Assembly: GCA_036725345.1 (NCBI GenBank) | Contig: DAIMEJ010000001.1 | Span: 489,665-553,664, forward strand | DNA from: JAPLJU01 sp036725345 | Lineage (GTDB): Bacteria > Desulfobacterota > Syntrophia > Syntrophales > UBA2192 | Length of the DNA stretch: 64,000 nucleotides | Reading direction: 5' to 3' | Part shown: piece after piece, positions 16,285-23,879 of the stretch | Numbering within the stretch: the stretch's first letter is position 1 | Layout of the letters: each line of letters starts with the position of its first letter | Made by a program: the position numbers and the translations under genes | The notes under the pieces: generated by a model | Databases searched by the model: none | What the model saw: the letters and a program-made list of their open reading frames with translations, nothing else | What the model was told of the DNA's origin: nothing

Positions 16285-18528
16285 TCAGATCTCCACCCCC
16301 TTCAATCTGAGAGAGTTCCCTATAACAGACACCGAGCTGAAACTCATAGCAGCGGCCGCTATGATCGGACTGAGAAGGATACCAACGAAGGGGTAGAGAA
16401 CCCCCGCGGCGATGGGCACGCCCAGGGCATTGTAAACAAAGGCGAAAAAGAGGTTCTGTTTGATGTTGCGCATCGTCGCCCTGCTCAGCCGCCTTGCCCG
16501 TACGATCCCTCGCAGATCGCCCTTCACCAGAGTCACCCCCGCGCTTTTCATCGCCACGTCCGTCCCCGTCCCCATCGCGACGCCGACATGCGCCTGGGCA
16601 AGGGCCGGGGCGTCGTTGATGCCGTCTCCCGCCATGGCCACAATCCTTCCTTCATCCTGCAGCCCTTTGACCATCGCCGCCTTCTTGTCCGGCAGGACCT
16701 CGGCAAGAACCTCATCAATGCCGAGCTTCTTCCCGACGGCCTCTGCAGTTGTCCTGCTGTCACCCGTAAGCATAACGACCCTGATCCCTTCCTGATGAAG
16801 CTTTTCGATTGCTTCGGCCGTCGTCGATTTGATCGGGTCCGCCACGGCCAGGATCCCAGCAATCTTTCCGTCTACAGCCACGAACATCACGGTCTGCCCT
16901 TCCCTTCGCGTGGACTCCGCTCTGTCGGGAAGATCGCCCGGTGCAATGCCGAGGTCCTCGATGAGCCTGCGGTTCCCAAGGGTGACCTTCCGGTCGTCAA
17001 TCATGCCTGTCACCCCGCGTCCGGTAAGCGATTCAAAGGATTCGACCTTTGAAGGGTTAATACCCCTTTCATTCGCACCGGTAACGATCGCTTCCGCCAG
17101 GGGGTGCTCGCTCCCCATCTCGATGCTCGCAGCAAAATGCAGTATCGTGCTCTCATCAAATCCGGCTGCGGGAAACACGTTGACCAGTTTCGGCTTTCCC
17201 TCTGTGAGTGTGCCGGTTTTATCCGTGACAAGGGTATCAACGGCTTTCATCACCTCAATCGCTTCGGCGTTCTTGAAGAGCACACCGCCCGTCGCCCCCT
17301 TGCCCATAGCCACCATGATCGACATGGGTGTCGCCAGGCCGAGGGCGCAGGGACAGGCGATAATCAGAACGGCTACCGCATTGACAAGGGCGTATGCCAT
17401 ACGCGGCTCAGGCCCGATCCAGGCCCAGATGGCAAAGGTCAAAACGGCGATACCGACCACGACCTGGACAAAGTATCCGGCAACGATATCCGCTAATTTC
17501 TGGATCGGTGCGCGGCTGCGCTGTGCCTCTGCGACCATGTGAACAATCTGAGCCAGAAGTGTTTCGGCGCCGACCTTTTCCGCCCTCATGATCATCGTGC
17601 CGGTGCCGTTTACGGTTGCGCCGATCACGCGATCGCCGGGTTGTTTCGATACGGGAATGGGTTCCCCGGTGATCATGGACTCGTCCACTGCGCTTGAGCC
17701 CTCCGTCACTGTGCCGTCGACAGGCACCCTCTCCCCGGGCCTCACCCTCAGGAGATCCCCCACTTGAATCTGATCCAGGGGGACATCCTCTTCAATGCCG
17801 TCCTTTATCCTTCGCGCCGTCTTCGGGGCAAGTCCGAGAAGGGCCTTGATGGCGGCACCGGTTCGCGACCGTGCCCTCAACTCAAGAACCTGGCCGAGCA
17901 GCACGAGGGTGACAATGACCGCCGCTGCCTCAAAATACATTCCCACTCCGCCGCCTTCGCCACGGAACGACTTCGGGAAAAGATCGGGAAACACCGCGGC
18001 TACAATGCTGTACAGGTAGGCAAGGGCGACGCCGAGCCCGATCAGCGTGAACATATTGGGATTCCAGGTGACCACCGACTGCCAGCCCCGGGCAAAGAAG
18101 GGCCAGGCTCCCCAGAGCACCACCGGTGTCGCGAGAATAAGTTCCAGCCACTTCAGAAACTCAGGGGCGACAAGACGATCGATGACAGAGAGCCCCGGTA
18201 TGTAGTGGCGCATGGCGATAAAAACCAGGAAAACCGTCAGTACAGCACTGACCCGGAACCGTCGTGTCATGTCAAGGAGTTCGGGATTTTCCTCCTCTTC
18301 GGTCTCGATGGTTTTCAGCTCAAGGGCCATGCCGCAGATCGGGCAACTGTTCGGCCCATCACGGACGATCTCAGGGTGCATCGGACAGGTCCACTGATTC
18401 TTGGTGGCCGCAACCGAAGGAGCAACCGGCTCCAGGGCCATCCCGCATCTCGGACAGGAATCGGGGCCTTCCTGCCGCACCTCGGGATGCATGGGGCAGG
18501 TATAGAGATTCAGGCCTGATTCTTTCAT
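16285..18528 (-). CDS. copA: Cu(+)-exporting P1B-type ATPase
   Basis: A 747-residue heavy-metal P-type ATPase. In place of the usual HMA domains it has two short heavy-metal-binding modules at the N terminus (CPMHPEVRQEGPDSCPRCGM at 11-30 and a copy at 48-66). Eight membrane helices, the actuator motif TGEP (around 288), the metal-binding CPC (392-394), the phosphorylated aspartate in DKTGT (D436), and a GDGIND hinge are all present. The last helix contains AAAMSFSSVSVIGNSL, the MxxSS signature of Cu(+) pumps. It would expel Cu(I) from the cytoplasm. The ATG at 18528 has only a weak binding site and lies 14 bases after the DUF2934 gene, suggesting coupling. Confidence 0.95.
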   Translation of the reverse strand: MKESGLNLYTCPMHPEVRQEGPDSCPRCGMALEPVAPSVAATKNQWTCPMHPEIVRDGPNSCPICGMALELKTIETEEEENPELLDMTRRFRVSAVLTVFLVFIAMRHYIPGLSVIDRLVAPEFLKWLELILATPVVLWGAWPFFARGWQSVVTWNPNMFTLIGLGVALAYLYSIVAAVFPDLFPKSFRGEGGGVGMYFEAAAVIVTLVLLGQVLELRARSRTGAAIKALLGLAPKTARRIKDGIEEDVPLDQIQVGDLLRVRPGERVPVDGTVTEGSSAVDESMITGEPIPVSKQPGDRVIGATVNGTGTMIMRAEKVGAETLLAQIVHMVAEAQRSRAPIQKLADIVAGYFVQVVVGIAVLTFAIWAWIGPEPRMAYALVNAVAVLIIACPCALGLATPMSIMVAMGKGATGGVLFKNAEAIEVMKAVDTLVTDKTGTLTEGKPKLVNVFPAAGFDESTILHFAASIEMGSEHPLAEAIVTGANERGINPSKVESFESLTGRGVTGMIDDRKVTLGNRRLIEDLGIAPGDLPDRAESTRREGQTVMFVAVDGKIAGILAVADPIKSTTAEAIEKLHQEGIRVVMLTGDSRTTAEAVGKKLGIDEVLAEVLPDKKAAMVKGLQDEGRIVAMAGDGINDAPALAQAHVGVAMGTGTDVAMKSAGVTLVKGDLRGIVRARRLSRATMRNIKQNLFFAFVYNALGVPIAAGVLYPFVGILLSPIIAAAAMSFSSVSVIGNSLRLKGVEI

Positions 18529-18541
18529 GCTGCATTTCTTT

Positions 18542-18775
18542 TCATGGATTTCTTTTTTTCCTTGAACCGGATCTGCTTTTCGTGGTCGTTTTCCCGGCCG
18601 GCCTTTCCGGGTCTACGGTGCTTTCCGAAGGGCCTCCTCGCTTCCCTTGATAATTCTCTTTCACAATCTTTTCCGCTTCGAGCCAATGGATGAGCTCCCG
18701 CCCCTCCGGACAGCCTTCCTTTTGGTACAGATCAAAAGCGACCTTTGCGATTTCATCATGTAAATCCCGATCCAT
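18542..18775 (-). CDS. DUF2934-family small protein
   Basis: A 77-residue protein whose first half (DEIAKVAFDLYQKEGCPEGR followed by ELIHWLEAEKI) matches the DUF2934 family, small helical proteins with no known function. The second half is a basic, low-complexity tail rich in Lys, Arg, Ser and Thr, which may bind nucleic acid. GGAGG lies nine bases upstream of the ATG at 18775. It is the gene immediately before copA, 14 bases apart, and may be co-transcribed with it. Confidence 0.82.
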   Translation of the reverse strand: MDRDLHDEIAKVAFDLYQKEGCPEGRELIHWLEAEKIVKENYQGKRGGPSESTVDPERPAGKTTTKSRSGSRKKRNP

Positions 18776-18837
18776 GAAACAACCTCCATCCGTCATGAAA
18801 AGGACCACCCCGATTTACAGCTTGGCCCTGATAAAAA

Positions 18838-18930
18838 TCATTGATCTATGAAGACAAGAAATCTTTTCATCGCCTCCCCCTTCGCAAGTGCCGCAATGAC
18901 GATAATGCCTTCGTGGACCCCGGCGGTCAT
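18838..18930 (-). CDS. Possible 30-residue peptide overlapping the radical SAM stop
   Basis: An ATG whose ATGA overlaps the stop of the radical SAM frame opens a 30-residue frame (MTAGVHEGIIVIAALAKGEA plus a short basic tail). The 4-base overlap is typical of coupled genes, but the peptide matches nothing I know and the upstream site (GGGGATAG) is ordinary. It may be chance. Confidence 0.22.
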   Translation of the reverse strand: MTAGVHEGIIVIAALAKGEAMKRFLVFIDQ

Positions 18931-20022
18931 TTTTCTATCCCCGAGATGCGCCAGCACTGGGGGTCGTCGGCGAAGAGGTCCGCCCGGCCGCGCGCCCTGC
19001 TGTATGCATAGGCCACCGCGCGGCAACCCCGGCAGGACGGCCACAGGTCGCACGCACCGCATCTGCCCTTGTAACTCGCCCTGTTTCTCAGCTGCCATAG
19101 AATCTTTGAAGTTGCCCAGATGTGTCTAAGGCTGTTCTTTCTCAGATGTCCCACGGGAATGCCGGTTCTCCGGCAGGCCATGACCGTGCCGTCACATGAG
19201 ATGGTGACGCCGGAAAAACCGGCGCTGCAGCCCGAGAGGGTAAGTTCGCAGCCTGGAGACTGCGCATCCTCCCTGAGTGTCACGGCCAGGGGATCACCCG
19301 ACACCACTTCAAAACCGGCGCTGTTCAGAGAATGGATTTTTTCGTAAACGTCGCGGATTTCCTCCGGATAAAGGAGGTATCGAAGCAGGCTCCCCCCCGT
19401 TCCCGCAGGGAACGAGACGCGAAAACCCGATACCGCTGAAGCCGCTCTTTCGGGCTATCTCCACCGTTTTTTCAACAAAGGGTGAGTTGATCCGCGACAG
19501 GGTTACGTTGGCACTGACGTTGACTCCGGCCCTTGAGAGTCGTTCACCGCCCCGCAGGGCGGCCCCGAAGCTCCCCCTGCCCCGGATGGCGTCATGGAGA
19601 GACTCGGGCCCCTCGAGGCTTATCTGGACCTCGAAGACGCCCAGGTCCCTGAACCGGAGGGCATCTTCATCCGTGACAAGGCAGCCGTTCGTCATGACGG
19701 CAACGCTGCAACCCGCTTTCCCGGCGTGGTGCAACGCGTCCCAGAACCCCGCGTAGAGGAGCGGCTCGCCTCCCGTGAAATGAATCGACGGGGTCACCGC
19801 GATGTTTTGCTCGGACTCCCAGGCCTCGAACATCTCGGCGGCCCCGTCGATTTCTCGGAGCACTTCTCCCGTGGACATCTCGGATGGCATTTTACGGCCC
19901 TGGTAACAGTGCCTGCACCGTAAATTGCACCGCTCCGTCAGATGCCACTGGATGAAGAAATCAAAGGTCTGAATTGCCGAACCGGCAATTAAGTTTTCTT
20001 TCACTTCTTTCAGTTGAAGCAT
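18927..20022 (-). pseudogene. Radical SAM/SPASM peptide maturase-like gene, broken by a +1 shift in a G7 run
   Basis: The first frame (20022 downwards) encodes a radical SAM domain with CNLRCRHC at residues 32-39 and HFTGGEPLLYAGF. It loses homology after GFSRLVPCGNGG, at a run of seven G on the coding strand (19392-19398). Removing one G joins it to the second frame, which continues through a SPASM domain (SGCSAGF...CDGTVMAC...CGACDLWPSCRGC) to the stop at 18927, giving a normal 364-residue enzyme. SPASM enzymes usually modify ribosomal peptides with extra iron-sulfur clusters. A 35-residue peptide gene overlaps its start by 13 bases. The shift may be a sequencing error, a true mutation, or slippage-controlled expression. 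Confidence 0.85.
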
Positions 20023-20117
20023 TGCCTGCCAGATTCGGCGGACCTCATCATTGCCCAGAACTTCGCCTCGAGACGCCTGGCAAGCACGTTCAACACGACC
20101 TTCTTCCTGGTCCCCAT
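20010..20117 (-). CDS. 35-residue peptide, candidate precursor for the radical SAM enzyme
   Basis: This short gene is supported by an almost perfect ribosome binding site, AAAGGAGGTG, with AGGAGG eight bases before the ATG at 20117. The peptide begins MGTRKKVVLNVLARRLEAKF and ends in RSAESGRQCFN, so it has a basic, amphipathic leader-like part and a short core-like tail with one cysteine. The last 13 bases overlap the start of the radical SAM/SPASM gene, a strong sign of translational coupling. Size and position are those of precursor peptides matured by SPASM radical SAM enzymes. I cannot assign it to a named RiPP class. Another reading is a regulatory leader peptide. Confidence 0.65.
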   Translation of the reverse strand: MGTRKKVVLNVLARRLEAKFWAMMRSAESGRQCFN

Positions 20118-20211
20118 CTGTTTCACCTCCTTTCCGTTTCTTGCAGGCGCGGGATCAACGACTCACCGGTACAGGGTCCGGTTTTTTCGTTTTATTTCAA
20201 CCTCTTACGTT

Positions 20212-20922
20212 TCAGAAAGCCGGAGAAGAGGAAATGTCGGATGACACCGTCAAATCCTGGGGGTATTCATTCCACAACCGCGCATAGAGGCTTTTCCCCG
20301 GTTTGGCAACGATCATTTTAACGAGGCCCTCCCCGCCAAGGTGCTCCAGGCTTTCGATCACCAAACCGGCCTGCTCCACGCATTTCATTGTGAAATGATT
20401 GCTGATCTCAGTGCCGAAAAGACGCGCAAAAAGGGAACCCAGAAACCCCGGACCGGGGCGTTTCGCGTGGACATGTTCGAGAAGAAGAATCTGACCCCCC
20501 GGTTTCACCACCCGCTGTAATTCCCTGAGCCCCCTGACCGGGTCAGGGACCGAACAGAAGACAAAAGTGGAGACGGCGGTATCAAATACATCGTCAGGAA
20601 ACTCGAGTGACTGAACATCCCCCACCAGGATACCCGTCGGGATACCCCTTCCGTTCATACGCTTACGGGCGTGAGCCAGCATTTTCTCGGCCACATCGAT
20701 GCCGACCACGGTGACACCCGGCGGGTAATAGGGGAAATTTTTGCCTGTCCCGACACCCACTTCGAGGACCTTTCCCCTCGCCCTGGACAGCAGTTTCTGC
20801 CGCCAGGGCCTGAGGGTTCGCTCTTCCATGATCTCCATGAAGTCGTAGAGCCCGGCCATCCTGTTGTAGTGCTTTCTGGCGGCTTTCAAGTCGCCATTGC
20901 CCCTCATTGTCCGTTCAGTCAT
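20212..20922 (-). CDS. Class I SAM-dependent methyltransferase, UbiE-like
   Basis: The 236-residue protein carries the Rossmann methyltransferase motifs: VLEVGVGTGKNFPYYP (motif I), VGIDVAEKML (post I), FDTAVSTFVFCSVP (motif II) and RVVKPGGQILLLEHV (motif III). This set matches the UbiE/phosphatidylethanolamine-methyltransferase-like group; the substrate (quinone, lipid or peptide) is unknown. An ATG at 20922 follows AAGGAT, while a GTG at 20973 after AAGGGAAGA would add 17 residues; the choice is uncertain. It lies 94 bases upstream of the 35-residue peptide and radical SAM genes on the same strand, so it may be a tailoring enzyme of that cluster. Confidence 0.85.
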   Translation of the reverse strand: MTERTMRGNGDLKAARKHYNRMAGLYDFMEIMEERTLRPWRQKLLSRARGKVLEVGVGTGKNFPYYPPGVTVVGIDVAEKMLAHARKRMNGRGIPTGILVGDVQSLEFPDDVFDTAVSTFVFCSVPDPVRGLRELQRVVKPGGQILLLEHVHAKRPGPGFLGSLFARLFGTEISNHFTMKCVEQAGLVIESLEHLGGEGLVKMIVAKPGKSLYARLWNEYPQDLTVSSDISSSPAF

Positions 20923-21006
20923 GGATAAATCCTTCATAGAAGATGCAAAACTGCGGTCCTCCGGGGACGGCACGTCTCTTCCCTTATCCGACCGGCCAAT
21001 CGGTCC

Positions 21007-21183
21007 TCAATCGTTCAGGATTTCTTTTCTCCAGGATTCGATATAATCCTTCGTGACTTTCTTTATGCCGTGTTCTTTACGAGCATGCTCCTTCGCCTTT
21101 TTTAACACCTCTTCCTCGGTCTCGCCATGGACCGCGAAATCGCAGTCCACCCCAACGTCTCTGCATCGAAGTACCTTTGCCAT
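21007..21183 (-). CDS. DUF1059-family small protein
   Basis: A 58-residue protein beginning MAKVLRCRDVGVDCDFAVHG, the typical start of DUF1059, followed by ETEEEVLKKAKEHARKEHG. The two cysteines seven residues apart are conserved in the family and probably bind metal; the function is unknown. GGAGGTG lies upstream of the ATG at 21183, which confirms the start. The gene is alone between the methyltransferase and the dienelactone-hydrolase-like gene. The upstream region holds the inverted repeat TAAGG-CATAT-CCTTA. Confidence 0.88.
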   Translation of the reverse strand: MAKVLRCRDVGVDCDFAVHGETEEEVLKKAKEHARKEHGIKKVTKDYIESWRKEILND

Positions 21184-21246
21184 AACGCACCTCCATCTCG
21201 CAGGTGAATTCGTTCTAATTATGGCCCAGGAATGCTTTAGAGACCA

Positions 21247-21287
21247 TAAGGCATATCCTTATTTTCTCAATCGAAAATCCTTAGATG
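21247..21287. promoter_or_regulatory. Inverted repeat and repeated ATCCTTA motif upstream of the DUF1059 gene
   Basis: TAAGG and CCTTA form a perfect inverted repeat with a 5-base spacer at 21247-21261, and a second ATCCTTAGAT lies at 21278-21287. The same ATCCTTAGAT string occurs at 10606-10615 in the divergent uspA region. These could be operator sites for a NarL-type or other dimeric regulator. Confidence 0.35.
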
Positions 21288-21332
21288 GCCCTCCCGCAGG
21301 GTTAAAGGGGGGCCCGGTATTACATCGGCTTC

Positions 21333-22208
21333 CTATGTCTTCAGGTACCGGTTGAACCATGCAAGGCATCGGCCCCAGGCATCTTTAGCGGCCTCGGGCC
21401 GGTAACTGGGTCTGTAGTCCGCAAAGAACGCATGCGGCGCTCCCGGGTAGATGACGAACTCCGCTGTCCTGCCGGCTGCCTTGAGGGCAGCCTCCATCGC
21501 CTTGACATCCGCCACGGGAATACCCAAATCTTCCCCGCCGTAGAGCCCGAGGACAGGAGAGTTGATGTCCGCGGCCAAATCGAGGGGTCCAACGGTCCTC
21601 ACACCCGGCGTCTTGACCGGCCGGAGTTGACCGTACCACGCGACGGCCGCTTTCACGTCGCGGTTGCGGGCGGCGTAAAGCAGGGTGTACATCCCGCCCC
21701 TGCAGAACCCGGTAACACCGAGCCGGTCCGCCCGGGCCGCGGGATGCTTCCCGGCCCAGGCCGTGATGGAATCCAGGTCCCCCATGACCCGAGCGTCGGG
21801 CACCGGGTCAACCACCTTCCGCACGGCATCGATGTCGGGCAGGTTCAGAACCCCGCCCTCCCTCGCGTAGGGCTCGAAAGTGATGGAGAAAAACCCCGCC
21901 CTGGCGAAGCGGCGCGTCACATCCTTGATGTGCTCGTGCATCCCGAATATTTCGGGGATGACGATAACGACCGGGTACTTTCCGGGAGCGGAGGGGTGTG
22001 CCGTGTAGACAGGGATCTGAAAATCCCCTGATGCGACTTTGCCCGTATCGATCTTGAGGCCTGCATCGGAAGTCGTGATGACCTGCCCCGCCACCGGCGT
22101 CGCGGCGATGGCGAATCCCGCCAGGCCGATGCCCGCGACACCCACCCGGGCCAGAAATTCCCGCCGGGAAAGACCCCCGTACGCATTTGCCAGCCAATCT
22201 TCAATCAT
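21333..22208 (-). CDS. Tat-exported dienelactone hydrolase-like protein
   Basis: A 291-residue alpha/beta hydrolase of the dienelactone hydrolase family. The N terminus contains a twin-arginine signal (LSRREFLARVGVAGIGLAGF), so the folded protein would be exported. The nucleophile is the cysteine of GFCRGG (C169), with the histidine in GAPHAFF and an acidic residue in YGGEDLG completing the likely triad. GGGAGG lies upstream of the ATG at 22208; the longer open frame above it belongs to the msrA shadow. Family members hydrolyse cyclic lactone esters, but the natural substrate here is unknown. It is followed by the DUF1059 gene and preceded by msrA and msrB in one orientation. Confidence 0.9.
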   Translation of the reverse strand: MIEDWLANAYGGLSRREFLARVGVAGIGLAGFAIAATPVAGQVITTSDAGLKIDTGKVASGDFQIPVYTAHPSAPGKYPVVIVIPEIFGMHEHIKDVTRRFARAGFFSITFEPYAREGGVLNLPDIDAVRKVVDPVPDARVMGDLDSITAWAGKHPAARADRLGVTGFCRGGMYTLLYAARNRDVKAAVAWYGQLRPVKTPGVRTVGPLDLAADINSPVLGLYGGEDLGIPVADVKAMEAALKAAGRTAEFVIYPGAPHAFFADYRPSYRPEAAKDAWGRCLAWFNRYLKT

Positions 22209-22272
22209 AACTGCCTCCCTTCCGGTAATCCGACAATTTGCTCTGCATGCCCTTCCTCCGCTCTTTACTTTT

Positions 22273-22887
22273 TCAGGGCTGCCCCCACAGTTCACGAAGC
22301 CTCTGATCGCGCCCGCAGTTGAAGCGGTACAATTTGTATCTGACCGGGTTCTTCTGGTAGTACTTCTGGTGATATTCCTCTGCAGGGTAAAACGTCGCCG
22401 CGGCGGTGATCTCCGTGTAGATGGGGCCGGGGAAGCGCTTCGACTGTTCGAGGGCTTTTTTCGACGCCTCGGCAAGCCGCTTCTGCTCTGCGCTGTGATA
22501 AAAGATTGCCGTGCGGTACTGGGCCCCGACGTCACAGAATTGCCGGTCTTTCACTGTCGGGTCGATGTTGTGCCAGAAGACATCCAGCAGTCTGGAGTAG
22601 CTGATGACCGTCGGGTCATAGGTGATCTCTACGGATTCGGCGTGGCCCGTCGAACCGGATGAGACCTCTTCGTAAGTCGGGTTTTTCTTGTCCCCACCCG
22701 TATAACCGGAAACGACCGACTGGACGCCCTCCAATTTGTCGAAAGGGGGCTCCATGCACCAGAAGCACCCGCCGGCAAAGGTGGCCTTCTCGAGACCCTG
22801 GCCTGAAGCATCCATGGCTGCCGTCGCGGCTGCGATGACCAGCGCGACTGCGATCGACAATAAAACCGTTTTCAATGTCCCTTTCAT
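22273..22887 (-). CDS. msrA: Exported peptide-methionine (S)-S-oxide reductase
   Basis: A 204-residue MsrA with a Sec-type signal peptide (about residues 1-30), so it works in the periplasm. The active-site motif AGGCFWCMEPPF has its catalytic cysteine at residue 41, followed by the conserved SGYTGG and GHAESVEITYDP. Resolving cysteines may be those in RQFCDVG and RFNCGRD. It reduces the S epimer of methionine sulfoxide in proteins. It lies just downstream of an exported MsrB gene (67 bases), so both epimers would be repaired in the same compartment. The presence of several Met-rich exported proteins nearby suggests substrates. Confidence 0.95.
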   Translation of the reverse strand: MKGTLKTVLLSIAVALVIAAATAAMDASGQGLEKATFAGGCFWCMEPPFDKLEGVQSVVSGYTGGDKKNPTYEEVSSGSTGHAESVEITYDPTVISYSRLLDVFWHNIDPTVKDRQFCDVGAQYRTAIFYHSAEQKRLAEASKKALEQSKRFPGPIYTEITAAATFYPAEEYHQKYYQKNPVRYKLYRFNCGRDQRLRELWGQP

Positions 22888-22954
22888 GGCGGTGCCTTTC
22901 TTTTCACTTGTTTCACTTCATTCGATGCGCTCTCAGTGCGGGCCGGTCGTCTGC

Positions 22955-23530
22955 CTACTTTTTCTCGAAGTGTTTTTTATACTCGCCGTAGCCTTCTTTC
23001 TCGAGGTCCTCCTTCGGAATGAACCTCAAAGCGGCTGAATTCATGCAATATCGCAGGCCCGCCGGTGGAGGACCATCATCAAATACATGGCCCAGGTGCG
23101 AATCCCCATATTTGCTCCTCACCTCCGTGCGGACCGAGAAGAGGCGCCTGTCCTTCCTTGTCACGATATTGTCCGGCTCGAGCGGTTTTGTGAAGCTGGG
23201 CCAGCCGGTGTGAGAATCGTATTTGTCAAGAGAGCTGAACAGGGGCTCCCCGGAGACGATGTCCACGTAGATACCCTCTTTTTTATTGTCCCAGTATTCA
23301 TTCCGGTAGGGCGTTTCCGTCCCCTCCCGCTGGGTTACCTCATACTGCGCGGGGGACAGAATTTTTCGAAGTGTGGCGTCATCAGGTTTTTTGAAGTTCT
23401 TCCAGGCGGGCGACACGATGGCCGCGGTCCCCTCATTCGCCGCACCTTTATCCCGCACCTGCGCCAGACCCGGTGCATGAAAAGCGAAGACCGCCACGAA
23501 CACCGCAATGCCCGATACAAGTTTTTTCAT
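22955..23530 (-). CDS. msrB: Exported peptide-methionine (R)-S-oxide reductase
   Basis: A 191-residue MsrB with an N-terminal signal peptide. Family landmarks are YWDNKKEGIYVDIVSGEPLF, DSHTGWPSF, SKYGDSHLGHVFDDGP and the catalytic cysteine in LRYCMNSAALRF (about C162). The two CxxC zinc motifs of the zinc-binding MsrB subgroup are absent. It reduces the R epimer of methionine sulfoxide. The second ATG (23530) is preferred, since a GGGGG stretch is correctly spaced from it but too close to the first. It precedes msrA by 67 bases and is probably co-transcribed. Confidence 0.94.
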   Translation of the reverse strand: MKKLVSGIAVFVAVFAFHAPGLAQVRDKGAANEGTAAIVSPAWKNFKKPDDATLRKILSPAQYEVTQREGTETPYRNEYWDNKKEGIYVDIVSGEPLFSSLDKYDSHTGWPSFTKPLEPDNIVTRKDRRLFSVRTEVRSKYGDSHLGHVFDDGPPPAGLRYCMNSAALRFIPKEDLEKEGYGEYKKHFEKK

Positions 23531-23879
23531 GTGCATACCCCCAGAAAATTTTTTATCAGTGTTATTTTATAGCCATTCAAGAACAAGAATACATAAGGGA
23601 AAATCTGATTTTCACTTTCGAAATACCCTACCTGGTTGTTTTGAACTTCCGGTTGACTGAAAGGTCATCCCAGGGGATTTCACACGATAAAATGAGAGAA
23701 TGCCTTATGGATAAACCCCTTATTTGCCCCTACGATGAGGATGGGACCGAACCGGAAATTCTCGAAGCCAAAAAATGCGGGTAAACTGAACAGCCGGTGA
23801 ATCGTTATTAGGATCAACCTGTTTGACCGGAGGCACTTTAAGTGCTAAGAATCAACCATCAAACCTGACGGGGATTGAC
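23531..23879. other. Divergent intergenic region with a doubtful tiny frame
   Basis: This 349-base region separates msrB (-) and the DUF3300 gene (+) and should contain both promoters, but I see no strong boxes. A 30-codon frame at 23692-23784 (MRECLMDKPLICPYDEDGTE, ending in a cysteine-containing tail) has two cysteines but no properly spaced ribosome binding site; I do not consider it supported. The first 60 bases are AT-rich. Confidence 0.3.

Noticed and set aside
19995..20012. Selenocysteine read-through of the TGA ending the 35-residue peptide
   Set aside because: The next in-frame stop follows after only a few codons and no hairpin like a SECIS element is seen.
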